Part shown: positions 19,380 through 29,440 of the stretch, piece by piece | How positions within the stretch are numbered: the first letter of the stretch is position 1 | How the letters are laid out: each line of letters starts with the position of its first letter | Assembly (NCBI GenBank): GCA_964473465.1 | Contig: CAYYPE010000009.1 | Span: 62,001 to 126,000, forward strand | Length of the DNA stretch: 64,000 nt | From: CALHRB01 sp964473465 | Lineage (GTDB): Bacteria; Bacteroidota; Ignavibacteria; Kapaibacteriales; UBA2268 | Direction: 5' to 3' | Notes under the pieces: model-generated | What the model was told of the DNA's origin: nothing | Databases searched by the model: none | Seen by the model: the letters and a program-made list of their open reading frames with translations, nothing else | Position numbers and translations under genes: made by a program

Positions 19380-20215
19380 TTATTTTTTTACAGCCTTAAA
19401 AATTACTTTTCCATTAAGCTCTTTGATGATTTTCTCGAAATCAATTAATCTTTGATTGTTTCTATCTTCTTCTACACTAAAATCACAAAAATGAAATTAT
19501 TCTTGGTATATCTTTTTTTTGAATAAATATATGCTTGACCTATTGCTCTTGAAATTTCTGTAGAGCTTGATTTTAAACTAACCCATTTCTTTATTTCTAA
19601 ACCAAATAATCCATCTGAAATATCTATATCAATACTTAAATCAAAATAACCTCCAATTCGATATTCTGGTTGAGCTGTACCAATTATTTTATTAAAATTT
19701 CTAACTAATAAATCTCTTAAATGTGTCTCATCAACACTTTTTTTTATATGATCTTCAAAAAAAATCACTGTTTTCTATAATATTTTGTATATCTTCATAA
19801 CTTAAAATATTTGAATTATCATTATTAGATGGTTTTTGAAGTGGAAAATTTTCTTGATTTTCTTCTGTGGTTTTTCTTTCAGTTTCCCTAGGAATAATCT
19901 GATCCTTATTCATTAAGGGTTCTAAATTCGTTTTTTTAGATTTAGTATCAAAAAATAATAAAATTTGACTGATAAGTTGAGATTTATTTCTATTTGAAAA
20001 TGGTAAATCTAATTTCTTATTAATTCTTTTAAGAGCTTCTATGTTCAAGTTAACTAATATGCTCTCGTAATTACTAGTTTTATTTTTTCTATGATTTTAT
20101 TAATTAAGTCGTCTTTTCTTAAGCTTACACTGTCACAACCAACATTGTATCTAAGTTTTTTTAAGTCTTCCAGATTAACATATTTTAGCATATTTTTTAT
20201 CTCTTTTATTTGCAT
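19380..20215 (-). pseudogene. Frameshifted gene: two SAP-like repeats plus PD-(D/E)XK-type nuclease domain
   Basis: Three overlapping minus-strand fragments join into one ~279-residue protein if three single-base indels, all in A/T runs, are corrected: near 20078-20090 (one A short), at the eight-T run 19759-19766 (one T too many) and near 19484-19490 (one T short). The start ATG at 20215 has AAGGA upstream. The rebuilt protein has two similar ~38-residue helix-extension-helix (SAP-like) repeats, a polar linker, then a domain with FDLSIDI, LEIKKW and QAYIYSKK, spaced like the D, ExK and QxxxY elements of PD-(D/E)XK nucleases. The last 35 residues return to the first frame and end at 19380. 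Either genuine decay or homopolymer sequencing error; family assignment is by eye. Confidence 0.6.
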
Positions 20216-20490
20216 TATTTCGTCCTTGTCATTATTGATAATTATAAAAAAAATACTTTACAAAAATATCACTTTAATTATTTCTATTCAACATAATAGT
20301 CCACAAAAATTCACTGCATTTTTCACACATAAAATTTATACTTTTCTCTATTAACTTTTTGTTCCTTTTTAAAGTCCCAGACATCGCATGTATATTATGT
20401 CTTATACAGTTTATCCCCGATTTGTCCATTATCAGTTTTTTATAATTCGTTATAGTCTGATTTTTCAATTACTTGATATGTTATATGTCT

Positions 20491-22023
20491 CTACTCCCAC
20501 TCTATTGTCCCCGGGGGTTTGCTGGTTATGTCATATACTACTCGGTTGATTCCACGCACTTCGTTGATGATTCGATTGCTAATTCTGGCAAGAATTTCGT
20601 TTGGGAATTCGAACCAGTCTGCTGTCATTCCGTCGGTTGATGTTACTGCTCGCAAGGCACATACATTTTCGTAAGTTCGTTCGTCGCCCATTACGCCTAC
20701 GCTTGAAACCGGTAGCAAAACAGCAAATGCCTGCCAAATCTTATCATATAATCCAGCGTTTCTTATTTCCTCAAGGTAAATATCATCGGCTTTCCTTAGG
20801 ACTTCCAATCTTTCGCTGGTAACTGCTCCAAGAATCCTGATTGCCAGACCCGGTCCCGGAAATGGATGACGTCCTACAAACCATTCCGGCACACCCAATT
20901 CTCGACCAACGGCTCTGACTTCGTCCTTGAAAAGTTCCCTGAAAGGCTCAAGAATTTTCAGGTGCATCTTTTCGGGCAAACCTCCTACATTGTGGTGAGA
21001 TTTTATCGTTGCAGAAGGACCTTTTATAGATACCGATTCAATAACATCGGGATATAATGTTCCTTGAGCCAGCCATTTGGCATCATTAAATTTCTTTGCG
21101 GCACTTTCAAATAAGTCAATAAAAGTGGTTCCGATAATCTTACGTTTCATTTCAGGGTCTTCTATTCCGTGCAGCCTGCTAAGGAATAACCCAGAGCCAT
21201 TAATAAGTTCAATAGGTATATTGAATGAGTCCTTGAACAAATTTACAATGGTTTCGCTTTCGTTTGTTCTCATCAAACCAGAATCAATATGAACACAATG
21301 GAGTTTATCTCCCAGAGCTCGATGAAGTAAAACTGCCGCAACTGTTGAATCCACTCCGCCACTCAAGGCAAGGATAACACCTTCATCACCGACTAAGTTT
21401 TCAATTTTTTTTATTGAAGTTGATATGAATGATTGAGCATTCCATTCACTTTTGCAGCCGCAGATTTTTCTTACGAAATTTTCAAGTACCTTTTTTCCTT
21501 CAGTTGTGTGATGAACTTCGGGATGGAATTGCACTCCAAAGATTCTTTTATCAGGTGAGCGAACAGCACATATCTCAGAATTCTGAGATTTTGCAATTAC
21601 ATCATAGCCTGATGGCGGTTTTGTCAGATGGTCTCCATGACTCATCCAAACCTGAGTGTTTTGACTAATTCCAGCAAAAATATCTTCGAAATTTAAAATT
21701 TCGAGTGATGCTCTCCCGAATTCTCTTCGAGCAGCTTTATCAACGATTCCACCTTTTTGATAAGCCAGTAGTTGGAGTCCATAGCAAATACCTAGAACAG
21801 GTAATCCCAATTCGAATACATCAAACGACGGAACTGGTGCCCCTTCTGCATAAACAGAAGAAGGACCTCCAGATAAAATAATTCCTTTTGGATTTAAATT
21901 TTGAAGTGATTCTTTTGAGATATTAAATGGATAAATTTCAGCATAAACACCTACCTCCCTAACTTTTCGGGCAATTAGCTGGGTATATTGCGAGCCAAAA
22001 TCGAGAATAATTATTTTTTCCAT
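20491..22023 (-). CDS. guaA: GMP synthase (glutamine-hydrolysing)
   Basis: Converts XMP to GMP using glutamine and ATP. The N-terminal class I amidotransferase has GICYGLQLL (nucleophilic Cys) and FHPEVHHT; the ATP-pyrophosphatase domain has the PP-loop LALSGGVDSTVAAVL; the C-terminal dimerisation domain ends in the invariant PPGTIEWE. Length of 510 residues is standard. The start ATG abuts the stop of the upstream S9 peptidase gene (TAAATG), so it is probably co-transcribed with it. Confidence 0.97.
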   Translation of the reverse strand: MEKIIILDFGSQYTQLIARKVREVGVYAEIYPFNISKESLQNLNPKGIILSGGPSSVYAEGAPVPSFDVFELGLPVLGICYGLQLLAYQKGGIVDKAARREFGRASLEILNFEDIFAGISQNTQVWMSHGDHLTKPPSGYDVIAKSQNSEICAVRSPDKRIFGVQFHPEVHHTTEGKKVLENFVRKICGCKSEWNAQSFISTSIKKIENLVGDEGVILALSGGVDSTVAAVLLHRALGDKLHCVHIDSGLMRTNESETIVNLFKDSFNIPIELINGSGLFLSRLHGIEDPEMKRKIIGTTFIDLFESAAKKFNDAKWLAQGTLYPDVIESVSIKGPSATIKSHHNVGGLPEKMHLKILEPFRELFKDEVRAVGRELGVPEWFVGRHPFPGPGLAIRILGAVTSERLEVLRKADDIYLEEIRNAGLYDKIWQAFAVLLPVSSVGVMGDERTYENVCALRAVTSTDGMTADWFEFPNEILARISNRIINEVRGINRVVYDITSKPPGTIEWE

Positions 22024-24783
22024 TTATTCCCCTTTGTATTTTACTCCATTAATAATCCAGTCAGGAGCAGGCTTTTTAAGTAAATAATGGTCGAAAAATT
22101 CTTTAGTTCTTTTAGCATAGTCAAGACGGTTATGATATTTATTAGGCCAGTGTGGTTCGTCGTGGTATTGTAAAAATATGCAATTTTTATTTAATCGCCT
22201 CATTGCAAGATAAAGTTCAATTCCCTGCTCCCATGGAACGGCCTGATCTTCGTCGCCGAACATTATTAAAAGAGGTGTTCGAACGTTGGGTGCCTGAAAT
22301 ACAGGGGAATTTCTTATATAACTATCGAGGGAATCCCACAAGTTCCCTCCTATTCGGCTTTGTTGCTTTTCATATTGAAATTGTCTTGCCAGACCCGATT
22401 CATGACGAATACCACTATAAGCACTAGTCATATTTCCAACAGGAGCCCCGGCAACAGCAGCTTTGAAAAGATTAGTCTGTGTAATCATATATGATGTTTG
22501 ATAGCCACTCCAAGAATGGCCAATGATGCCTACTGAATTCGAATCAACAAAATCGTATTGAAATAATCTTCTTAATCCCGGTAATATACAATTGATGGCG
22601 GACCGTCCGGGATTTCCAATCTTATATTTAACATCAGGAAGAAATAAAATGTAATCTTCAGCAGTATATAACGGGAAACAGGGTCTATGATTTATCATTG
22701 GCTGATTAAAGTCATACATCAAATATGAAAACTTTTCATAAAAATATACTATAACAGGATATTTTTTGGAAGGATTGAAATTTCCGGGTTTGATGAAAAA
22801 TCCATCAAGTGTATCTCCATCGTAGCTCCTCCAGCTTATTAATTCAGTCTTGCCCCAATAGTAATCGCTCATTTCAGGGGTTATATCTGTAAGCCTTCGA
22901 TATTTTTTGAACAATGAATCAGCTATCCAGACATCTGGATACTCATCGTAACTTTCACGGTAGTAAATAACATCACCTGTATTTTTTGCTTTGGCTATAA
23001 TTGAATATTTTTTGTCATCATCAAAAATCTTATCGAGCCCAAGAGTTGTAAGGTCAAATATAAAAATCCCGGTTTTCTTTAATTTTTCGAATGTTCCGGA
23101 AACCAATAGATTTTCTGTAACATTATAATATTTTCTGTCTGGATCAAGATTTTTTATCCTAAAACTAATTTTATTAAATCTTCCCTCGGCGGCAGTTTGA
23201 TTCAAATAGCCATACCCTCTGCCTGTATAGAATTTCCATATATCATATTTATCATAAATCAGCACTGCATCATCTCTTTCTGTCCAACCGGCTATACCGT
23301 AACTACCGGATTCTTTTGGCAGGTCATTGTCTTCATCATAAAATGGATTGTTTATTCTAACGGTCAGATTAATTGTAGTATCCAAATTACAATCATAGAG
23401 AAACCAATTTCTATCCCTATAGAAAACGATATATTTCCCTGCGGGAGACAGATAACCCAATTCTTCGTTTCTTGTGGCTAATAATTTTCTAGTCCCTACC
23501 TTCAGACTGACTGCATATAAATCAAAATAACTTCCATCCCAAGTCATTTCCTTTAAATATTTTCTATCATTATAACCAATAGCAAAGTCTGGGTTATCAT
23601 TTACAATAATATTGGGTAATTCTTCATCTGCAAGTTGAATGAATCGATTTGTTTCTAAAAAATATACTGATTTATAAACAAAATCTTTCTCCTTGTTCCA
23701 GACATTTTTTTCGTTTGTTTTGATTCTTGGGTCATTCCAGTGCCAGATATCAATTTCAGCTTTTTTAATGATTGTATTAACATCGTAAAAATTTGTATCA
23801 TTATATTTTTCATCTTTTTCGCTCGTTACTTTTTCCTTCAAAGGTTTAAAGCCGAAGAACAGCCTTTTTGCATCATCGCTCCAGCTAATCTCATTAACGA
23901 AGGGAAGATACCATTCATCAGGGTAGGATTCCGGGCTAACTGCTCTTATTAAGCTTTGCTGAGTCAAATCCCATATATTCAGGGAGCAACTGTCCGGAGC
24001 CTCTTCATCATCTTTTTCGAAACCTGAAATAAAACCAAGCATTCCGTTCCTATCATGCCATTGAAGATTTGAATATATTGCTTTAGAGCCGCCATCTATT
24101 TTGAATGGTAAGGAAGACTTTTTCAGGTCAATAATATATAGCCCGTTTCTATTCCCTTTAGTATCATAAACAGAATAAGCAAGAGCTTGAGCTGAACTAT
24201 CAACACTATAGTTATACACATCCGGGATATTTAATTCGGATTCGATATCCAATTGCCTGATTATAAGGTTATAAGTGTTTTGAACAGCTTTGTTTTCTTT
24301 GTCTTCATCCTTTTTTGTTTCCTTAACGTTCTGGTTATAGAACAACCATTTTGAATCGTTCGAAAGAGTAAAACTTTTAACATCTTCGAAGTTTGTAATC
24401 TTGCCATTTTGTAAATTAACAATAGCTAATCCATTTGAAGTTTTATTCTTTTCCTTGTTTTCCACGTCAATTTCTTTAGGCAGGACTGTCATCGCAACCC
24501 AATGAGAATTTTTTGAGATTACGGGGCGATTCCCACGTGGCACATTGTATTTTAAATTAGTATCAACACCCTGAATTATAACTTCTCCGTCACCTCTGTC
24601 GTATTTAATAGAATAAACAAGCCATTTTCCGTCATTTGATATTTGAGGGTTCTGTATATTCTTGAATTTCATAATATCTTCGAAAGTCATTGCTTTTTTG
24701 GCAAAAACATTTATTGACAAAAACAAGAATATAATCAATGAAAGGAAGGATATAAATTTAAATTTGCTAGACTCTAACATCAT
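22024..24783 (-). CDS. S9-family prolyl oligopeptidase-like exported peptidase
   Basis: A 919-residue exported serine peptidase. Signal peptide around residues 8-29 (LSIIIFLFLSINVFA-like), long beta-propeller domain (about 40-650) and C-terminal alpha/beta-hydrolase domain with nucleophile GHSWSG, acid in MFGDEDQAVPW and histidine in HDEPHWPN. The catalytic triad is therefore complete. Relatives cleave dipeptides or short peptides in the periplasm. There is no T9SS domain. It is immediately upstream of guaA, an unusual neighbour that suggests only shared transcription. Confidence 0.88.
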   Translation of the reverse strand: MMLESSKFKFISFLSLIIFLFLSINVFAKKAMTFEDIMKFKNIQNPQISNDGKWLVYSIKYDRGDGEVIIQGVDTNLKYNVPRGNRPVISKNSHWVAMTVLPKEIDVENKEKNKTSNGLAIVNLQNGKITNFEDVKSFTLSNDSKWLFYNQNVKETKKDEDKENKAVQNTYNLIIRQLDIESELNIPDVYNYSVDSSAQALAYSVYDTKGNRNGLYIIDLKKSSLPFKIDGGSKAIYSNLQWHDRNGMLGFISGFEKDDEEAPDSCSLNIWDLTQQSLIRAVSPESYPDEWYLPFVNEISWSDDAKRLFFGFKPLKEKVTSEKDEKYNDTNFYDVNTIIKKAEIDIWHWNDPRIKTNEKNVWNKEKDFVYKSVYFLETNRFIQLADEELPNIIVNDNPDFAIGYNDRKYLKEMTWDGSYFDLYAVSLKVGTRKLLATRNEELGYLSPAGKYIVFYRDRNWFLYDCNLDTTINLTVRINNPFYDEDNDLPKESGSYGIAGWTERDDAVLIYDKYDIWKFYTGRGYGYLNQTAAEGRFNKISFRIKNLDPDRKYYNVTENLLVSGTFEKLKKTGIFIFDLTTLGLDKIFDDDKKYSIIAKAKNTGDVIYYRESYDEYPDVWIADSLFKKYRRLTDITPEMSDYYWGKTELISWRSYDGDTLDGFFIKPGNFNPSKKYPVIVYFYEKFSYLMYDFNQPMINHRPCFPLYTAEDYILFLPDVKYKIGNPGRSAINCILPGLRRLFQYDFVDSNSVGIIGHSWSGYQTSYMITQTNLFKAAVAGAPVGNMTSAYSGIRHESGLARQFQYEKQQSRIGGNLWDSLDSYIRNSPVFQAPNVRTPLLIMFGDEDQAVPWEQGIELYLAMRRLNKNCIFLQYHDEPHWPNKYHNRLDYAKRTKEFFDHYLLKKPAPDWIINGVKYKGE

Positions 24784-24956
24784 ATTACATAAAAAGAAAA
24801 TGAATAAAAATTAAAGGTTTACAAATTAATAAATATCTTGTAATTCAAAAAATGTAAAGGAAGATAAAATGAAGAATAACAGAGGAAAAATGATAATATA
24901 TTTACCCTTTTTTAAATAAAGAGCAAAATAAAAAATCTTTTATTCTTATGAATAAA

Positions 24957-25658
24957 TCAGCTAATTAGTTTTTTCTCCCTGCAAAGATTGAATAAAAGGT
25001 TAATAATTTCATCCTCGCTGAAACTCTCGCAATTAATCATTAAATCATAAAAGTCAGTTTCTGGTTTTGATTTGAGAAGCAATTTCATAAATTCAGTTCT
25101 TTTGAACTCCGTTTGTTTTATCAGATCTAAAGCCTCTTTGCGAGTTAGACCAAACCTCTCAGAAATTTTCTTAATTTTCCATTCCAGCGGAGCAAATAGC
25201 CTTAGATGAAGAGATTTTTCGATGTCAGCTGCAACAACACAGCTTCCCCTCCCAACAATCACAACATTACCTTCGACAGCATAACCTCTGATTATCTTTT
25301 TAATCGTAGCAATTATGTTACTATCACTAATATAGTATTTGCCTATGAAAGACAAGGATAAATCCTCTAATAGACTTTTCTCACCACCAGAAAAAATATG
25401 AGCAATCTTTTCAGGTTTTGTTCTAAGTTCCTCGGCAGATTTTTCTAGAATCTCTTTACTTATCCAAGACCATTTTTTATGCTTTTTGTTGGATGAATAA
25501 TATTCATTGATTTTTTCGACCAATTTTTCTGCTATAAAGCCAGCGGAACAACCATGATCTCTAGAAATAGTTATTACTGGACCACCGCCTTTTTTAGGCA
25601 TCTCCTCCGGCTTTAGAGTCTTCGAAAGATACTTAACAAACTTATTTTCCTTTTCCAT
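24957..25658 (-). CDS. Cytidylate kinase-like family protein
   Basis: A 233-residue protein of the cytidylate-kinase-like group (Pfam Cytidylate_kin2), distinct from the essential Cmk. It contains a P-loop-like ISRDHGCSAGFIAEKL, a central VIVGRGSCVVAAD strand and the lid-like RFGLTRKEALDLI. The short GCSAG loop replaces a canonical GxGxGKS P-loop, as is usual for this group. No signal peptide. GGAGG lies upstream of the ATG. The substrate is unknown; it stands alone between two divergent transcription units. Confidence 0.8.
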   Translation of the reverse strand: MEKENKFVKYLSKTLKPEEMPKKGGGPVITISRDHGCSAGFIAEKLVEKINEYYSSNKKHKKWSWISKEILEKSAEELRTKPEKIAHIFSGGEKSLLEDLSLSFIGKYYISDSNIIATIKKIIRGYAVEGNVVIVGRGSCVVAADIEKSLHLRLFAPLEWKIKKISERFGLTRKEALDLIKQTEFKRTEFMKLLLKSKPETDFYDLMINCESFSEDEIINLLFNLCREKKLIS

Positions 25659-25902
25659 TTACACCTCCAAGATAAGGATTATATTATATTTTAAAAATAA
25701 TGGGCGGATAACAATAGAATGAACATTTTTTATAGTGAATTTTAGAAAAAATTCCAATACGATTCATCATAAAAAGTCCTGCTAAATTACTTATTCAGGT
25801 TTTGATTAAATTAGTAATTTTTTAAATTAAAAAAAAGATTTTTAAATGAATTGTTACGTTATAAAGTCAAAATTTAAAATTATATTTGAATAATGTCTAA
25901 TA

Positions 25903-27006
25903 ATGTCTAAAAAGGTTTTCATATCTGCTGGTGAGCAATCAGGTGATTTGCATGCTTCAAAGTTAATGCATGAAATGAAATCTCAGTATCCTAATATACA
26001 ATTCTTCGGTATTGGGGGAGAATTAATGCAAAAAGAAGGCTTGAATTCACTCGCTGATATCAGGGAAATTGCTGTTGTTGGATTTTGGGAAGTTGCAAAA
26101 AAAATTCTTTATTTTACTAACCTTTTCAAAAAGTGCAAGGAATTGCTCATAAAGGAAGATATTAAGTTATTTATACCTGTTGATTATCCCGGATTTAACA
26201 TCAAACTTGCAAGTTTTGCAAAATCAAGCAATATAAAGGTTATTTATTACATTGCACCACAGCTTTGGGCTTGGGGTAAAAATCGAGCGGTAAAGCTCAG
26301 AGATTCGGTAGATAAATTATTAGTCGTCTTTCCATTTGAAGTTGAATATTTCAAATCTTTTAATATTGATGCTACCTTTGTCGGTCATCCATTGCTTGAT
26401 AACCCTGAATTTCAAAATGACCCTTTTCCATTAGAGAAAAGACAGAATATGATTGCATTTCTGCCCGGAAGTAGAGTTCAGGAACTCAAAAGACATTTAC
26501 CAATTGTAAAGAAAATTGCTGAAGAAATCAAAAAGATTAAGCCTGAAATGAGCTTTGGCACTGCTTTGCCTGATATTTTGAATAAGAACATGATGAATTC
26601 TGATTATATATTTGAAGATTGGGTGATTTATCCAAATTCAATAGATTTAATGCAAAATAGTGTTGCAGGAATAATTAAAGCAGGTACTACTAATCTGGAA
26701 GCAGCTCTATGCGGCCTGCCATTTGCTTTATTCTACAGGACATCTATTATTTCATATTTTTTTGGAAAGAGCCTTATTAATCTTCCGTATTTGTCAATTG
26801 TTAATATTCTTCATCAAGAGAGAGTAATTGAAGAGTTTATACAATCAGATATTGACCCTGCTAAAATTGCAACTCACATAGTAAATTTGATTGAATCTCA
26901 GCAAAAATATAGTTATATACAGAATAAATTATTAGAAATCAGGAGAATAATAGGTAATCAAGGGGCTTCCAAAAAATCAGCAGAAATCATTTTGAATTAT
27001 CTTTGA
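25903..27006 (+). CDS. lpxB: Lipid-A-disaccharide synthase
   Basis: GT19 glycosyltransferase joining lipid X and UDP-diacylglucosamine in lipid A synthesis, at the cytoplasmic face of the inner membrane. Family signatures: ISAGEQSGDLHASKLM at the N-terminus, PQLWAWGKNR, FPFEVEYF, VGHPLLDNPEF and the C-terminal AGTTNLEAALCGLPF. Length of 367 residues is typical. The start ATG at 25903 follows a short duplicated ATGTCTAA; the upstream copy ends at once in a stop. First gene of an operon with an acyltransferase and lpxK. Confidence 0.95.
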   Translation: MSKKVFISAGEQSGDLHASKLMHEMKSQYPNIQFFGIGGELMQKEGLNSLADIREIAVVGFWEVAKKILYFTNLFKKCKELLIKEDIKLFIPVDYPGFNIKLASFAKSSNIKVIYYIAPQLWAWGKNRAVKLRDSVDKLLVVFPFEVEYFKSFNIDATFVGHPLLDNPEFQNDPFPLEKRQNMIAFLPGSRVQELKRHLPIVKKIAEEIKKIKPEMSFGTALPDILNKNMMNSDYIFEDWVIYPNSIDLMQNSVAGIIKAGTTNLEAALCGLPFALFYRTSIISYFFGKSLINLPYLSIVNILHQERVIEEFIQSDIDPAKIATHIVNLIESQQKYSYIQNKLLEIRRIIGNQGASKKSAEIILNYL

Positions 27007-27016
27007 CGAACTTGTT

Positions 27017-27610
27017 TTGAAGATTTTGATTAAAATATTGATTTTATTAGTAACTCTTTTAGCAAAAACATGGCGTTTCAGCGTTGTTAAACTACCTGAT
27101 GATTTAAATACTGTTATTGCTTTTTGGCATGGGAAAATGCTTCCTGTCTGGTATTTTTTTAAAGATTCCAGCCCAATGGGAATTGTCTCATTAAGCAAAG
27201 ATGGTGAAATTCTGTCAATGCTTTTAAAAAAATGGAAGTTTACACTTATTAGGGGTTCATCTTCAAAGGGTGGGAAAGAGGTGATTGAAAGCACCATAAA
27301 TGCCAATCACAAAGGACCAATATTAATAACACCCGATGGTCCTCGTGGTCCAAAGGAAGAAATGAAAGCAGGTGCAATTGTTATTGCACAAAAATCAAAA
27401 AAGCCTCTTATTCTCTGTGGAGTTAGAATTTCAAAAAAAATAATATTAAAAAAAAGCTGGGATAATTTTGAGATACCTTTGCCTTTCACAAAAATTTATC
27501 TATTTTTTTCAGATAAATTTGTTTTTGACAATTTATTAAATTATGAAGATGTCAATTCGTTAAAAATTGACCTTTCCCAAAAATTAAAACAATTGTCTAA
27601 TATTGGATAG
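27017..27610 (+). CDS. Lysophospholipid acyltransferase family protein (DUF374)
   Basis: A 197-residue membrane-associated acyltransferase-like protein. One hydrophobic N-terminal segment precedes FWHGKMLPVW (the catalytic-type His, without the classical HxxxxD spacing), SLSKDGEIL, RGSSSKGGKE and TPDGPRGP, all hallmarks of DUF374 (AglP/KdtA-neighbour) proteins. The start is TTG at 27017, ten bases after the lpxB stop. Its position between lpxB and lpxK suggests a role in lipid A or outer-membrane lipid acylation; the acyl donor and substrate are unproven. Confidence 0.85.
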   Translation: MKILIKILILLVTLLAKTWRFSVVKLPDDLNTVIAFWHGKMLPVWYFFKDSSPMGIVSLSKDGEILSMLLKKWKFTLIRGSSSKGGKEVIESTINANHKGPILITPDGPRGPKEEMKAGAIVIAQKSKKPLILCGVRISKKIILKKSWDNFEIPLPFTKIYLFFSDKFVFDNLLNYEDVNSLKIDLSQKLKQLSNIG

Positions 27611-28628
27611 TTCATCAGCGGTGTTAAGAATTCTATCAAAGATATATGAAAAATCAATAAATCGAATAAATCAAAGATTTGATAAGAACCAAGTTCAAAT
27701 TTACCAACTTTCAACACCTTTGATTAGCATTGGCAATCTATCGCTCGGTGGCACAGGTAAAACTCCTTTCGTTATTATGTTGGGTAAATATCTGAAAGAA
27801 CAAAACATAAAAATCGGGGTTATTGGAAAAGGATATAAAAGGAAATCATCCGGAGAGTTATTGATTTCAGATGGTACAGAGATAAAGACTTCTCCAAAAT
27901 ATTCGGGTGATGAAATGTATATTATTGCAGATAAGTTAAGAGTACCTGTAATGGTTCATAACGAAAAGTACCTTGCCGCTTTATCATTGGAAAAAATGTT
28001 TGATTTAGATTGTATTTTGCTTGACGATGGATTTCAGCATCGTAAACTTTATCGTGATATTGATATTGTTCTAATTGATGAGAGAACTCTTAATCAACCG
28101 TATCTTATACCAAAAGGAAGACTGAGAGAGCCTCTTAGCTCATTAAAAAGGGCAGATGTTATTTGCCTGATGGATGTTTCTTATGAAAAATACTCTCAAA
28201 TGTTAAATGATTTCAAAAAACCTCTAATAATCGAATGTGAGAAAGCATTAACAAATGTCAGAAATTTATTTAATGGTTCAACATTTAATAATAAGTCAGA
28301 TGTTGAATTTCTGGCAGTATCAGGAATTGGCAACCCAAAAAGTTTTCAAGAACTGTTAAAATCAAATTCATTCATAATCAAAGACATAGTAAATTTTTCC
28401 GACCATCACAACTACTCATTAAATACTATAAAATATTTGATTTCAAGATGTAACAAAAACAATATAAAATTTATTATTACTACTGAAAAAGATTCAATTA
28501 AATTACAAAACTATGGCGAACTTTTTGCTAAATATGAAATTGAATGTTATGTTGTAAATATTGAAATAAAAATAAAAAATAACAAGGAAAAATTTTTCGA
28601 CTATATACTAAATGTTATAAGGAAATGA
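27603..28628 (+). CDS. lpxK: Tetraacyldisaccharide 4'-kinase
   Basis: Phosphorylates the 4' position of the lipid A precursor. The P-loop SLGGTGKTPF, the RLREPLSSLKRADV stretch and LDDGFQHRKL are diagnostic. Length of 341 residues is normal. Start TTG at 27603 overlaps the preceding gene by 8 bases; a GTG six codons later is an alternative start. The stop overlaps the next gene by ATGA, so all four genes are coupled. Confidence 0.94.
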   Translation: MDSSSAVLRILSKIYEKSINRINQRFDKNQVQIYQLSTPLISIGNLSLGGTGKTPFVIMLGKYLKEQNIKIGVIGKGYKRKSSGELLISDGTEIKTSPKYSGDEMYIIADKLRVPVMVHNEKYLAALSLEKMFDLDCILLDDGFQHRKLYRDIDIVLIDERTLNQPYLIPKGRLREPLSSLKRADVICLMDVSYEKYSQMLNDFKKPLIIECEKALTNVRNLFNGSTFNNKSDVEFLAVSGIGNPKSFQELLKSNSFIIKDIVNFSDHHNYSLNTIKYLISRCNKNNIKFIITTEKDSIKLQNYGELFAKYEIECYVVNIEIKIKNNKEKFFDYILNVIRK

Positions 28629-29419
28629 AAATAAAACGCAATATATTGTTTACTTTAGTATTAATTTTTTTCATTTCGGGTTGTTCTGAAAATAGAACTG
28701 TCAAAATAGCTCTTTCAAAAGGGAAGGGATCGCCTGCTTACGAAAAATACTCTCAATGGCTGAAATCCATAAACCAAAACATTGAATGTATTGATCTATA
28801 CCATCTTGATTTCGATTCTGCAATGAAAGTTCTCGAAGATTGCGATGGTTTGCTTCTAACTGGTGGTCCTGATGTTCATCCCGGCAGATATGATAAGCAG
28901 AGCGATACAAGCAGATGTGAAATTGACGAAGCAAGAGACACTCTGGAATTTACCCTTATTAAAAAAGCTTTTAAGAAAAAAATGCCCATTCTCGGGATCT
29001 GTCGTGGTCAACAAATTCTTAATATTGCTCTGGGAGGTTCATTGATAGTTGATATTCCTGAGGATGTCGGAACTAATGTAGTTCACCGTTGCGATAATCC
29101 TGACAGTTGTTTTCATAAAATTAGTATTGTGAAAAATTCTCTTCTTCATCATCTTGTAAATATTGATGAAGGGGTGGTTAATACTAATCATCATCAGGCG
29201 ATTGACAGAATAGCGAATGATTTGATTTCTACTTCTTCCTCTGAAGATGGGATAATCGAGTCAGTAGAGTGGAAGGATAAAATCAATAAACCTTTTCTTT
29301 TAGCAGTGCAATGGCACCCTGAAAGACTTGATTACAAGAATCCTTTGTCATTAGCTATAGGTGAAGCATTTTTAGATAACGTTTTAAAAAATAAATACCA
29401 AAAAATTGCGAAGAAATAA
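28625..29419 (+). CDS. Gamma-glutamyl-gamma-aminobutyrate hydrolase-type (peptidase C26) lipoprotein
   Basis: Class I amidotransferase-fold hydrolase that probably cleaves gamma-glutamyl amides. Catalytic Cys is in GICRGQQ, His and acid in QWHPER; LLTGGPDVHPGRY is typical of C26. Unlike cytoplasmic PuuD it starts with a signal peptide and lipobox (FISGC), so it should be a lipid-anchored periplasmic protein of 264 residues. The ATGA overlap with lpxK couples the two genes; the metabolic link to lipid A is not evident. Confidence 0.85.
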   Translation: MKIKRNILFTLVLIFFISGCSENRTVKIALSKGKGSPAYEKYSQWLKSINQNIECIDLYHLDFDSAMKVLEDCDGLLLTGGPDVHPGRYDKQSDTSRCEIDEARDTLEFTLIKKAFKKKMPILGICRGQQILNIALGGSLIVDIPEDVGTNVVHRCDNPDSCFHKISIVKNSLLHHLVNIDEGVVNTNHHQAIDRIANDLISTSSSEDGIIESVEWKDKINKPFLLAVQWHPERLDYKNPLSLAIGEAFLDNVLKNKYQKIAKK

Positions 29420-29440
29420 CATTAAAATATTATTATCACT

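Noticed and set aside
20274..20468. 64-codon minus-strand frame with CEKCSEFLW
   Set aside because: TTG start, low-complexity Lys/Asn composition, no ribosome site and no recognisable family; could be a remnant of the neighbouring broken gene but not supported.
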